A DNA stretch of 64,000 bases, taken from Dehalococcoidales bacterium (lineage in GTDB: Bacteria; Chloroflexota; Dehalococcoidia; Dehalococcoidales; UBA2162). A model generated the notes under the pieces. That model was not told the DNA's origin, searched no databases, and saw nothing but the letters and a program-made list of their open reading frames with translations. Both the position numbers and the translations under genes were made by a program. Position 1 is the first letter of the stretch. Each line of letters opens with the position of its first letter. The stretch spans positions 1 through 64,000 of the forward strand of contig JAFGCW010000010.1 of assembly GCA_016932435.1 (NCBI GenBank), read 5' to 3'. Shown piece by piece: positions 9,403-18,073 of the stretch.

Positions 9403-10188
9403 TTAAGGATGGATAGCGTGGAAACCGCAACTGACCACGAGGTTATGACCGGTAACAGCACTGGAATCATCCGAAGCCAGGAACAAAGCCGCTCCGGCTG
9501 TTTCCGAAGGTTCGGCTATTCGTTTTAGAGCATAGTGTGCGGTAGTTTCTTTCAGTCTGTCTTCGTAGGTAATTCCTGACGATTCGGCAAACATTTTCTG
9601 GGGCTCTTCAAATCTTTCCGTCCTGGTAGCTGCCGGGCTGATGGAATTTACCCGAATACCGTATTCACCTGCCTCTATAGCCATAGTCTGGGTAAGACCG
9701 ATAACTCCCCACTTGCTGGTAGAGTATGACGCCAGCCCGGGAACTCCGTACATGCCGGCTACGCTGCTGATATTTATAATACTCCCGCTTTGGCGGGGAA
9801 TCATATCGTTAAGGGCAGCCCTGCAGCAGAGCAGGGTTCCGGTAAGGTTGATATCCAGTGTCTCTTTCCATCCGGCGATATCCAGATTAATAACAGGTCC
9901 GCCGCCGCCACCTCCTGCATGATTGCAGACCATCACGTCGATACGCCCGAATTCCTTGATCGCGCTTTCGGCCATTTCCTGTACCTGTTTTTCATCAGAA
10001 ACATCAACCTGCAGCGCTTTTGCTCTACCACCCGCCGCCTGGATTTCATTCACCGTTTCTTCCAGTTTCGACAGTGTTCGTGCCGCTACTACGACGCTGG
10101 CTCCTTCGGCTGCGAACCTTGCGGCTATGGCTTTGCCGATTCCTGTTCCCCCACCGGTAATAACCGCCACCTTGTCTTTTAATCTCAT
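9403..10188 (-). CDS. Short-chain dehydrogenase/reductase (SDR)
   Basis: 261 residues, classical SDR length. The cofactor motif TGGGTGIGKA lies at about residues 11-20, and the NNAG motif is altered to NHAGGGGGG near 90. The catalytic serine is in NISSVAG and the catalytic pair in YSTSK (about 155-159). The C-terminus VTGHNLVVSCGFHAIHP is typical of the FabG-like subgroup. An arginine after the first beta-strand (VVAARTLSK) suggests NADP preference. The strong site AGGAGGTAACAGCC precedes the ATG. It is divergent from the cupin gene at 10345. It probably reduces or oxidises a hydroxy/keto group in the same catabolic set as the SDRs at 11989 and 12804; substrate unknown. Confidence 0.88.
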   Translation of the reverse strand: MRLKDKVAVITGGGTGIGKAIAARFAAEGASVVVAARTLSKLEETVNEIQAAGGRAKALQVDVSDEKQVQEMAESAIKEFGRIDVMVCNHAGGGGGGPVINLDIAGWKETLDINLTGTLLCCRAALNDMIPRQSGSIINISSVAGMYGVPGLASYSTSKWGVIGLTQTMAIEAGEYGIRVNSISPAATRTERFEEPQKMFAESSGITYEDRLKETTAHYALKRIAEPSETAGAALFLASDDSSAVTGHNLVVSCGFHAIHP

Positions 10189-10344
10189 TGGCTGTTACCT
10201 CCTGTCCGAAAAATATAACGCTTTTGCTATAAAATTTCCAGCATTCGCAATGATAAAGATGTTTTTCGTAATAAAACAATTGAATACAGGATGATTATGT
10301 GATATCTTTCGGACTGATAGAAAAAGACGGAGGTATACAGAAAT

Positions 10345-10821
10345 ATGGCTGAATCCAAATACGGGCATCATGTTATCACGGAAATACGGCGGCATTCACC
10401 TCTATCACCCGAGAGACAGGGGCCTGATCCGAGTTATATACCACCACCGGGAACCGGCGGACGTATACAGTTACTCTATCTTGATGACTCGATTGTCAAA
10501 GATTCGTTTTACTCCGAGTGTGTCTGGATACTCCCGGGAGGGAAGCTGCCGGGTGCTGCCGAACCGAATTCTCATGCCCATGATTTCGATGAGATTGTCA
10601 CCTTTATAGGAAATAACGTCGAAGATCCCTATGATCTCGGTGGGGAGATCGAGTTCTGGCTGGAGGATGAACCTCAGATCCTGACGAAAAGCTGCATTAT
10701 TTTCATACCGAAAGGCATGTTCCATGGGCCCCTGGTTATCAGGAGAGTGGACCGGCCGATATTCCATACCGCCATGGGAACCGGACCAATTTATCAGCAG
10801 TATATTAAGGATCAGACTTAA
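10345..10821 (+). CDS. Single-domain cupin-like protein
   Basis: 158 residues starting MAESKYGHHV, with the probable metal site NSHAHDFDEIVTFIG near residue 80. It is followed by DPYDLGGEIEFWL and IIFIPKGMFHGPLVI, the same two-motif order as the cupin gene at 3292. AGACGGAGG precedes the ATG. The last 17 bases overlap, tail to tail, the end of the duplicated cupin gene on the other strand, so the two transcripts share complementary 3' ends. No signal peptide. Function unknown; the family travels here with SDR and enoyl-CoA hydratase genes, which suggests a role in the same pathway. Confidence 0.7.
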   Translation: MAESKYGHHVITEIRRHSPLSPERQGPDPSYIPPPGTGGRIQLLYLDDSIVKDSFYSECVWILPGGKLPGAAEPNSHAHDFDEIVTFIGNNVEDPYDLGGEIEFWLEDEPQILTKSCIIFIPKGMFHGPLVIRRVDRPIFHTAMGTGPIYQQYIKDQT

Positions 10822-11731
10822 CAAAAAAGCTGTCGGCCCAGCCTTCGGCGAAGGTACCGGCACCAAGCATTATAGCCATTTCTATGTAAGGTTTGGTGCA
10901 TTTTCTGAAGTTTAAGGGGCCATGGCGTAATCCTTTGGGAATGAAGACCCCGAAACCGGAGTCCATAGTGAACAGTTCTCCCCCAAGCCCGAAATCCATA
11001 TCACCTCCAAGCGCTTCGGGGTTTTTATAATCGCTGCCGATATGGATTACGATCTCATCGTATTGTTCATGACGCATTTCACCGATACTGGGCTCTACCT
11101 CTCCCCAGATCCATCCGAATTCAATGTAACAGTTAGCCGCGTTTATCTGCGTCCTGCTCATATAGGTCATCGTAGGAGCCTGTCTGCCCTTCGTAAATAC
11201 GCCGCCTGTCTCTCGCATCGGGCTGCGTGCTGCATACTGCTCAAAATCGAATTCAGCGTCTTTCGGCAGGGGTTTACTGCCTGGTTTGGGCAAGATATAT
11301 TCCGGAGAGACATCCTTCGCGTCTCCCGTCCCAAGTGTTAATGTCATCTGAAGATGGGGAAAGCGGAAATCTTTCCATGTTACCGGACCGTGCCGAGTAC
11401 CCTTCGGGATAAAGATTCCGGTGGTAGTATTGAAGGTAATTGGCTGTCCGCCTATATAATATTCTATCTCGGCTCCAAGATCCTGGGGTGTTTTATAATC
11501 ACCGCCCCAGTAGATGATTATCTGGTCATGATCGTGGGTGTGTTCGTCGATACAGGTATTCGGTTCAGGTAGTCCGGTAATCCAGCCAAGCTGGAGATAG
11601 TTATTACAGCCCGGAATAAGGCTGTTACTGATATAAGTCATCGGAGGAGACTGATAGTTTTTTACTGGTATTGAGTTTCCTTCATGTGCAGGTTTCCTGA
11701 CGAAATATTTATCATAATCGGACTTTGCCAT
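10805..11731 (-). CDS. Duplicated cupin-like protein
   Basis: 308 residues with two cupin-like halves. The first has HTHDHDQIIIYWGGD, DLGAEIEYYIGG and IFIPKGTRHGPVTW. The second has RHEQYDEIVIHIGSD, LGGDMDFGLGG and VFIPKGLRHGPLNF. Unlike the protein at 2214, the first half here keeps the complete histidine cluster while the second has lost two of its histidines. The halves also share PPMTYIS / APTMTYMS and the LGWITG / FGWIWG strand, so this is an internal duplication. The start MAKSDYDKYFVRKP matches the family. It is divergent from the SDR operon at 11989 and its 3' end overlaps the gene at 10345. Confidence 0.7.
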   Translation of the reverse strand: MAKSDYDKYFVRKPAHEGNSIPVKNYQSPPMTYISNSLIPGCNNYLQLGWITGLPEPNTCIDEHTHDHDQIIIYWGGDYKTPQDLGAEIEYYIGGQPITFNTTTGIFIPKGTRHGPVTWKDFRFPHLQMTLTLGTGDAKDVSPEYILPKPGSKPLPKDAEFDFEQYAARSPMRETGGVFTKGRQAPTMTYMSRTQINAANCYIEFGWIWGEVEPSIGEMRHEQYDEIVIHIGSDYKNPEALGGDMDFGLGGELFTMDSGFGVFIPKGLRHGPLNFRKCTKPYIEMAIMLGAGTFAEGWADSFFVKSDP

Positions 11732-11847
11732 CGATTTTTTCTCCTCTCTTCCGGTAATTGTGTGACCAATAATACTTCAGTGAGTTTATAGTGTCAAAGG
11801 TTACCGGTTGTATTTACGGGTATTTTCCCGAACAATATTGTATTTTA

Positions 11848-11876
11848 TTGACAAAGCCAGCTTATATCAATAATAT
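11848..11876 (+). promoter_or_regulatory. Sigma-70-like promoter upstream of the SDR / hydratase genes
   Basis: A consensus -35 box TTGACA (11848-11853), a 17-base spacer, and a -10 box TAATAT (11871-11876; 4 of 6 matches). Transcription would start near 11884, giving a leader of about 105 bases before the SDR start at 11989. Confidence 0.5.
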
Positions 11877-11988
11877 TACTGGCATAACACCAGTTATTCT
11901 TCATTTGATCTTACTTCGGAAGTTAATGTGTTACTGTTCAATACAAAATATATAAGAGCTGTATACTAGCATGTACAAGGAGGGAAGA

Positions 11989-12735
11989 ATGGATCTAGGA
12001 CTAAAAGGTAAAGTTGCGCTGGTCACAGGCGCCGGGAGTCAGAAAGGTTTTGGCAAGGGAATTGCGGAAGTCCTGGCTGACGAGGGGTGCGATATCGCGG
12101 TGTGTGACATGGATATTAAAGGAGCGGAACAGACCGCTTCGGAAATTTCTGAAAAAGGTATCAGGGCGATTGCCGTAAAGGCAGACATCATGAACAGTGC
12201 CGAAGTGAAAGAAATGGTCAAGAATGTTCTGGGCGAACTCGGAAAGATCGACATACTGGTAAACAATGCGGGTGGGAGCGCTCCTCCGACAAATTTCGTC
12301 GATACCACCGAAGAACTCTGGGCAAGAGACCTCAACCTGAATCTGGTCGGTATGACCTATGTCACAAGGGCTGTCTTGCCCCAGATGATCGAACGGAAAA
12401 GCGGCGCAGTTATCAGTATTTCTTCAATTGCCAGTACGATGGGCACAGCAGGAGGAACCGCTTATGCCGCGGCGAAGGCTGGTATTAATAACTTCACCCG
12501 GTCGCTGGCACAGGAACTGGCGCGAGACGGAATAAGTGTCAACTGCATAGCTCCCAGTCTTGGACAAACTGCCTTCTATGATGAATTTCCTAAAGATTTT
12601 ACCGAAAACTTTATGAACAGAGCAATCGAAGCCGGACGGTATGTTACTCCTGAAGAGATAGGGAATGTCGTTGCATTCCTGGCTTCCGATTCTACCAACC
12701 GGATCATGGGACAATGCATTCATGTTACCGGTTAA
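11989..12735 (+). CDS. Short-chain dehydrogenase/reductase (SDR)
   Basis: 248 residues. The start is placed at MDLGLKGKVAL because AAGGAGGG lies five bases before this ATG. An ATG 18 bases upstream is in frame but would put the ribosome site inside the gene. The cofactor motif reads TGAGSQKGFGKG, a spaced form of the usual TGxxxGIG. Then come NNAGGSAPP, ISISSIAS and the catalytic YAAAK. Aspartate at the end of the second strand (VCDMD) indicates NAD preference. Its tandem paralogue follows 68 bases later, with the hydratase gene behind it. Probably an acyl-CoA or alcohol dehydrogenase step of one pathway. Confidence 0.88.
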   Translation: MDLGLKGKVALVTGAGSQKGFGKGIAEVLADEGCDIAVCDMDIKGAEQTASEISEKGIRAIAVKADIMNSAEVKEMVKNVLGELGKIDILVNNAGGSAPPTNFVDTTEELWARDLNLNLVGMTYVTRAVLPQMIERKSGAVISISSIASTMGTAGGTAYAAAKAGINNFTRSLAQELARDGISVNCIAPSLGQTAFYDEFPKDFTENFMNRAIEAGRYVTPEEIGNVVAFLASDSTNRIMGQCIHVTG

Positions 12736-12803
12736 GGGTAGTTACCTACCTGTAATTAAATACAAAATGATAATGTGATCAACAAAATCGAAGGGAGAAT
12801 ACA

Positions 12804-13559
12804 ATGGACCTGGGTTTAAAAGATAAAGTAGCGTTAATTACCGGAGCTGGAAGCCAGATAGGTTTCGGTAAAGGAATGGCAATGGCTCTGGCCAAAGAAG
12901 GAGTTGACATAATAGTCTGTGATATGGACCTTGAAGGTGCCGAAAAGACAGCAGCCGATGTCAAAGCAGCCGGACGAAAGGCGATGGCTTTGAAAATGGA
13001 TATCACCAACACCGATGAAGTACATCAAGGTGTCGAAGCAGCTCTCAAGGAATTCGGTAAAATAGATATACTGATTAATAACGCCGGAGTTGGCACAAAG
13101 CCTGTACCTTTCGTGGAATCAACCGAAAAAGACTGGGATATAAATATTAATATCAACCTGAGGGGAACAATGAATGTCACCAAGGCAGTCCTTCCTCAGA
13201 TGATCGAACGAAAGACCGGCAGGATTATCAGCATGTCCTCAACCGCCGGATTAGGGGGAATGGCTACCGGCGGTGTATATGGTGCTGCCAAAGCCGGGGT
13301 TACTCTGTTTACCGACGCTCTTGCCAAAGAAGTCGGAGAATACAACATCACGGTCAACTGCATGGCGCCGGGAGCCGGAGCGACCAACTTCCATAAAGCC
13401 AGCGAATTTCCACAGGAAGCACAGGACCAGTTCAAGAATATGGCCGCAGCCGGTATGACTACCACTCCGGAGGAATTGGGAACAGTGGCTTCTTTCCTGG
13501 CTTCGGATAAGGGAAAGAAAATTAACGGGCAGTGCATTCGTGTTGCCGGTCTGATGTAG
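12804..13559 (+). CDS. Short-chain dehydrogenase/reductase (tandem paralogue)
   Basis: 251 residues, starting MDLGLKDKVALITGAGSQ, nearly the same as its upstream neighbour. The cofactor motif is TGAGSQIGFGKG with VCDMD (NAD-type). Then NNAGVGTKP, SMSSTAGLG and the catalytic YGAAK near residue 159. GAAGGGAG precedes the ATG. It aligns with the gene at 11989 along its whole length, including the shared AVLPQMIERK, so the pair is a tandem duplication. Two SDRs plus a hydratase are typical of a beta-oxidation-like or ring-degradation sequence; direct evidence for the substrate is absent. Confidence 0.88.
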   Translation: MDLGLKDKVALITGAGSQIGFGKGMAMALAKEGVDIIVCDMDLEGAEKTAADVKAAGRKAMALKMDITNTDEVHQGVEAALKEFGKIDILINNAGVGTKPVPFVESTEKDWDINININLRGTMNVTKAVLPQMIERKTGRIISMSSTAGLGGMATGGVYGAAKAGVTLFTDALAKEVGEYNITVNCMAPGAGATNFHKASEFPQEAQDQFKNMAAAGMTTTPEELGTVASFLASDKGKKINGQCIRVAGLM

Positions 13560-13653
13560 AAATTTATCTGAATCAATAAACTGGTATAGAATAGTAATAA
13601 GGGGCTGAAAGCGGCCCCTTATAATGCGATTTATTCAAAAGAGAGGAACGAAA

Positions 13654-14688
13654 ATGGAATACAAAAGTATTATATATCAGCCGGGAAAAGTTACCAGGAT
13701 AATACTGAACAGGCCGAAATACCTGAACGCTATCAGCCACCCTATGTACGGCGAAATAGAGGACGCGTTCGACCGGTTTACCGAAGATCCTGAATGCAAG
13801 GTTGCTGTAATTTCAGGTGCCGGTAAATGTTTCACCGGTGGGCATGACGCAATCGGATTAACACCCGAATCGGCGCCGATGCTGTCGGACAGGAGAACAC
13901 CTGAACAGCTTATCAAAGATTATGGTTCCGAAGATGCAGTCTGGGCGGCGTACGGCAAGCAGCACAATTATTTTCTTAATGACCTGCACCTTTATAAACT
14001 GCACAAGATTCCGAAGCCTACCATCGCAATGGTCCACGGGTACTGCATATATGGCGGATATTTCCTTGCCGGCGTGATGGATATTATTTTTGCTGCCGAA
14101 GATGCTCTGTTCCTGGCCGAGGTAGGCCAGTGCGATCCAGGTACCTGGGACTGGGGAGCCAGGAAAATGCTTGAAGTTATGTACGAACATCGCTTCCTGA
14201 CCGGACGCGAGTGCTACGAATACCACATGGTCAATCGTATTTTCCCCGATTTTGAGACTCTCGAGAGGGAAACCCTCGCTTATGCAGAGCGTGTCGCGGA
14301 TAATTTCGATATGGCTTTTACCGCCTTGCAGTATGACAAGCAGGCTGTTCATCATACCAGAGACCTCCAGGGATTTACAATGGCCTGTCAGGATGTCTGG
14401 TCAATCGCAGCGCCGGGACGCAAACCCCCTGGAGCGAGAAAGCACACGGAGAGAGAAGAAGGCAGAGGAATGGCGCGAACGCCGCGTGCCCTGGCTAATC
14501 TTGAAGCAAAACTGATATCGGAAGGTAAGGAAGTTCCCAAGCTGGTTACTGAAGCTCTCACCAGGGCAAGATCGAGGGACGACAAGGCGGTATGGCACAA
14601 GGCGACCCACCAGGCCTGGCGTGATAAAGAACGGGTAAAACGGGCTGAACAACTTGAGAAAAAAATCGAAGAGGAAAAAAAGCCCTAG
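13654..14688 (+). CDS. Enoyl-CoA hydratase/isomerase-family protein with charged C-terminal extension
   Basis: 344 residues from the ATG at 13654, which has GAGAGGA upstream; another ATG lies 30 bases earlier. The crotonase core runs to about residue 255: RIILNRPKYLNAI, the first oxyanion-hole segment AVISGAGKCFTGGHD, the second HGYCIYGGYFLAGVMDI, and EVGQCDPG. The usual catalytic glutamates are not obvious at the expected places, so hydratase activity is not assured. Residues 260-344 form an Arg/Lys/Glu-rich tail ending EQLEKKIEEEKK that is likely helical and is not part of the normal family length (about 260). It follows the two SDRs and ends at a strong terminator. Confidence 0.82.
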   Translation: MEYKSIIYQPGKVTRIILNRPKYLNAISHPMYGEIEDAFDRFTEDPECKVAVISGAGKCFTGGHDAIGLTPESAPMLSDRRTPEQLIKDYGSEDAVWAAYGKQHNYFLNDLHLYKLHKIPKPTIAMVHGYCIYGGYFLAGVMDIIFAAEDALFLAEVGQCDPGTWDWGARKMLEVMYEHRFLTGRECYEYHMVNRIFPDFETLERETLAYAERVADNFDMAFTALQYDKQAVHHTRDLQGFTMACQDVWSIAAPGRKPPGARKHTEREEGRGMARTPRALANLEAKLISEGKEVPKLVTEALTRARSRDDKAVWHKATHQAWRDKERVKRAEQLEKKIEEEKKP

Positions 14689-14717
14689 AAATATCAAATA
14701 CTACTTTTAGTTCATTA

Positions 14718-14751
14718 ACGGGCTCCGGTATCAACCAGAGCCCGTTTTTTT
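14718..14751 (+). terminator. Rho-independent terminator of the SDR-hydratase cluster
   Basis: A perfect 8-bp stem ACGGGCTC (14718-14725) / GAGCCCGT (14738-14745) is followed by a T run to 14751. Confidence 0.9.
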
Positions 14752-14830
14752 ACTCCCGCAATATCTTACCTGTAAGATCGATTGATATTGATGGGTTACG
14801 TTCACTCTACTCTTTCGACACGATTGTTAC

Positions 14831-14912
14831 GCGTAGGGTGTGGTGGAGTCCCGATAAAATCGGGACGGAACCCACCATTAAACCTATGCCGTTCACTGCA
14901 CCCATCCTACGC
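14831..14912. repeat. Nested inverted repeat, possible decayed MITE-like element
   Basis: Three nested inverted pairs: outer GCGTAGG (14831-14837) / CCTACGC (14906-14912), middle TGGTGG (14841-14846) / CCACCA (14872-14877), inner GTCCCGAT (14848-14855) / ATCGGGAC (14859-14866). The words GTAGGGTG and AACCCACCATT recall the short mobile repeats of the GTAGGGTGGGTT type found in many bacteria. The rest of the 14752-15150 interval shows only a short CCTGC/GCAGG hairpin near 14987-15005 and no gene. Confidence 0.5.
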
Positions 14913-15240
14913 TTAAGATAAGACAGACCGGATTCCCGTTCAACAGATTTATAAACATCAATTAAGGAAGGACGGGAATGATCCTCCTGCGGTGGACCTG
15001 CGGCAGGACAGATTGATAACCACTAATATAAAAATGGCAAAAATGATCAGGAGCATCGTAATTCTTTTAGGAACATGCTTAAAATAAGGGAACGATTTTC
15101 CAAAAACCTGCACCTTATATAGTAGAGGTTTATTAAAGAAAGGCTGTTGATCGATCGAATCAGAAGAAGAAACCCTTGTCGGCAAGTGTCAGGCAGGGGA
15201 TAAAGAAGCATTCCGTGCTCTCGTAGGGAAGTATCGTTCC

Positions 15241-15714
15241 GTGCTTTTCGGTACTGCTTATCTGATGACGCGCGACCGGGAATCGGCAGGAGATGCGGTG
15301 CAAAATTCACTGATACAGATGTGGAACCATATCTCTTCTCTGCGTCTGCGGAGCAGCTTGAAAGCCTGGCTGTTACGCATTGTGGTCAATGAGGTAAATC
15401 AGCAGCGTCGAAAGAAACGGCTGCCGACGTTTTCTGTGGAAGAGGTTCAAGAACTGGCGGGAGAGCCGGACGAAGTTGAGACAGTAGCAGTCAGCCATGA
15501 ACGACACCAGCGCTTGAGAAAAGCCCAGGAAGTACTACCGAGGGATCAACGTGAAGTAGTTGTCATGAAGTATTTTTCAGAACTTACCATACCCGAAATA
15601 GCCACCGTAACCGGTATACGCGAAGGAACTATTAAGTCCCGCCTCAGCCGGGCACTGGACAAGCTGAGTGAGATTCTCCGTAACGAGGAAGAAACAGGAG
15701 AAGCGAAAAGGTAA
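15241..15714 (+). CDS. ECF-type RNA polymerase sigma factor
   Basis: 157 residues from the GTG at 15241, containing region 2 (AYLMTRDRESAGDAVQ, then IQMWNHI) and region 4 (VLPRDQREVVVMKYFSELT, IPEIATVTGIREGTIKSRLSRAL). The coding pattern clearly continues upstream in frame to a TGA at 15148-15150 (ESEEETLVGKCQAGDKEAF, the usual ECF N-terminus). No ATG, GTG or TTG exists in that stretch, so the true start is either non-standard or lost to a sequence error. It is followed four bases later by the anti-sigma-like gene, the usual ECF arrangement. It probably controls the lipoprotein genes downstream; this is inferred from position. Confidence 0.85.
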   Translation: MLFGTAYLMTRDRESAGDAVQNSLIQMWNHISSLRLRSSLKAWLLRIVVNEVNQQRRKKRLPTFSVEEVQELAGEPDEVETVAVSHERHQRLRKAQEVLPRDQREVVVMKYFSELTIPEIATVTGIREGTIKSRLSRALDKLSEILRNEEETGEAKR

Positions 15715-15718
15715 TATC

Positions 15719-16782
15719 ATGGAAATAGAAGGTTTAGAGCAAGAACTAAAGGGCTTCTTTACAGCAGAAACCCGCCAGGCAGAACCTCCGCTGGAATGGT
15801 GGAATACTATAGTTGCAGGTCTCGAGGACCGAAAAAGAACTCCATTCTGGAAACGATATCTGCCTAAAACCCGCCTGGCATGGGCTCTGGCACTGCTTGC
15901 TTTACTAGTCATCGGCGGGACAGCCTATGCAGCTACCTTCATTGTTAGAGAACTTTTCTTGAGTTACGCCGGACACGTTGAAGAAGCAGGATTGGCCCAG
16001 GAATTAAACGTAAGCCAGACGGTCGGAGATGTTACCGTCAGGATCGAACGCGCTTATGACGATGGTAATGTGGTACTGGTAGGTTTTACAGTAAGTAATC
16101 CCCAGGAGAGATATAATACACATAGAAGTGAACTTAAGATAGAAGACGGGCAGACCTTACCGATGATGTTTGGTATGGGAGTCGTGCCGGGCTCGGAAAT
16201 GATTATGGGTGAGTGGCGTCCGTCCGAGCGTATTGCCTTTATGGCTGGTTTCGATGCTTCTCTGATAACAGAAGAACCATCTTCTCTGAACCTGAGGCTG
16301 GATATGAAGATCAGCGAATCACCGCTGCCCGAGGGAAGCCAAACTTTTACATTCGATTTCAGTGTACCGTTCAATACTGCAAAGACTGTCAGTGTGAGCA
16401 GACGGTGGAGGAATCAGGTATAGCCATTACCCTGGAGAAAATCGATATATCCCCATGGGCGACAAAGGCCGTCTTCCGGATCCCCCAGGACGAGGATAAT
16501 TCGGGATCACCAATAGTCTCGCTGGATTTACCTGACGGCAGTTCCGAGATGGAGAGTTTCGGACTCTCAATGGGCGAGTCTTCTGAATATCGAAGCTATT
16601 TCAATGGCGATTTCACCGACCAACATGGCGAATGGACGATTACAATCAAGGAACTGGTACTTCCGCCTGACCTGAGTGAAATGACCGAAACCGATATTGG
16701 CGGACAGAAAGTACTGATTGGTGAGTCAAGCGGAGAAAATCGCTTGTCAGGCCCCTGGATTTTTCACTTCGAGGTTCCATGA
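15719..16782 (+). pseudogene. Membrane-anchored anti-sigma-like protein (DUF4179-type), split by a frameshift
   Basis: Starts at ATG 15719 just after the sigma gene. The first frame runs to 16423 and the rest lies in another frame to 16782. Deleting one base near 16397-16400 accounts for the break: VSVS in the first frame joins QTVEESGIAITLEKIDI in the second. The joined protein of about 354 residues has a short cytosolic N-terminus (about 1-48) containing LEWWNTI, one membrane segment (WALALLALLVIGGTAYA) and a long outer beta-rich part. This matches DUF4179-type anti-sigma proteins. If the shift is real in the organism, the protein would lose its last 120 residues but keep the sigma-binding and membrane parts. 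Confidence 0.75.
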
Positions 16783-16913
16783 TGTACGGTAGAAGTTTTG
16801 TTGCGAATTATTTATAATATGGATATATCATACATGAATACATAAATGATTGTGATACTTTATTGACTCGTCCGTATATATATTTGAAGCGATTTTACGG
16901 AGGACGAGGTTAT

Positions 16914-17975
16914 ATGGTTGATATTATTCTACGAGGTGTGTTTGAAGGCATCAGAAAACGCCGGAAGTCTGTAAACCTGTCAGCGTTTGTGCTGCTGGTT
17001 TGCAGTGCGGCGCTGATAGCGGGAATGGGATCATGTTCAACTTCAGAGGAAGAAGCAATCGATACGGAAGAAGGTCCGCCGAAGCGCAGTGGTGGAGGTA
17101 CGGACCCAAGCTGGGCTTTTGCTTATAACAGCATCGAAGACATGTGCGCCCATTCGGATATCATCGTCGTTGGTACGGCGGACAGCATTAATGAAATAGA
17201 AGATGAACATCCGATGTATACGACCTACTGGAATTTCAAGATTGAATCGGTCCTGAAGGGAGACAATATGAAGGAAATCATCGTTCCCCAGATGGGCTCG
17301 CCCGACGTGCCCTACTCAGATATATCTTCCTGCCCGTTGTTTCACCCAGGGGATCGTTTCCTGCTGTTTCTTAATAAAAGCGAGACCGGCAGTTATTATT
17401 TTCACCCCCAGGGGCACTTCATGGTCTGGAAAGACAGGGTATATTCGATGAACTATGTTTTACCTGAAAACGATGCTCTCCGACCGGTGCCAGGACTCAA
17501 CCCGAACGGCACGGAACTCAAGACCGTGGAGGAAGAAATCACCGGAATAGTCGATTCCGTCCACTTCATGTTCACGCGATATGAGTGGAGGGGACCGTAC
17601 GACATTATCCGCTGCGACGCAGGAATGACGAGAGAGATCTACGCCAACCTGTTTAGCGGCAATAATGGGCCGGGCAAGGTTACCTTGAAAATAGATGAAG
17701 AGGTACTCCCTGAGGTTATTACGGTAAGTATCAGACCGGAGGAATTCACCGCCGAACCTTATGGTGAATATGAGTCCAGAATTCTATTAACACTGGCTTA
17801 TGACATCGCTCCGGGAACATACCTGATCCCGGTGGAGTATGACTTCGAAGGAGTCGGCTCCGGCAGCCGGTCGGTCACGATTCACGTTAACGATCCCGCC
17901 GACTTCCCGGAAGTTACCAATGAGGATTTGATCGAACAGGGCTTACCACCTTTAGGAGGAAACGACGAGGAATGA
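16914..17975 (+). CDS. Secreted lipoprotein, unknown family (N-terminal-type domain A)
   Basis: 353 residues. The start at 16914 is chosen because ACGGAGGACGAGG lies directly before it; the frame opens earlier. A signal peptide with a long basic N-region (GIRKRRKSVN) ends at GMGSC (Cys41), a slightly weak lipobox. Residues 80-210 hold a domain with AHSDIIVVGTADSI, ESVLKGDNMKEIIVPQ, FHPGDRFLLFLNK and SMNYVLP. The same pattern appears in the N-terminal half of the protein at 18720. The C-terminal 130 residues look like a beta-sandwich. No function can be assigned; it would be anchored to the outer face of the membrane. Confidence 0.75.
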   Translation: MVDIILRGVFEGIRKRRKSVNLSAFVLLVCSAALIAGMGSCSTSEEEAIDTEEGPPKRSGGGTDPSWAFAYNSIEDMCAHSDIIVVGTADSINEIEDEHPMYTTYWNFKIESVLKGDNMKEIIVPQMGSPDVPYSDISSCPLFHPGDRFLLFLNKSETGSYYFHPQGHFMVWKDRVYSMNYVLPENDALRPVPGLNPNGTELKTVEEEITGIVDSVHFMFTRYEWRGPYDIIRCDAGMTREIYANLFSGNNGPGKVTLKIDEEVLPEVITVSIRPEEFTAEPYGEYESRILLTLAYDIAPGTYLIPVEYDFEGVGSGSRSVTIHVNDPADFPEVTNEDLIEQGLPPLGGNDEE

Positions 17976-18073
17976 ATAATCAAAGATACCTTTCGCGAAC
18001 TAACTTATCATGTAAATTCACGTTATTAATAAGTAAATGAAATAAAATTAATTGAGATTGAAGAGGAAGAAAA

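Noticed and set aside
13599..13620. AAGGGGC/GCCCCTT hairpin before the hydratase gene as a terminator
   Set aside because: No T run follows and it lies within a likely operon; at most a weak attenuator.
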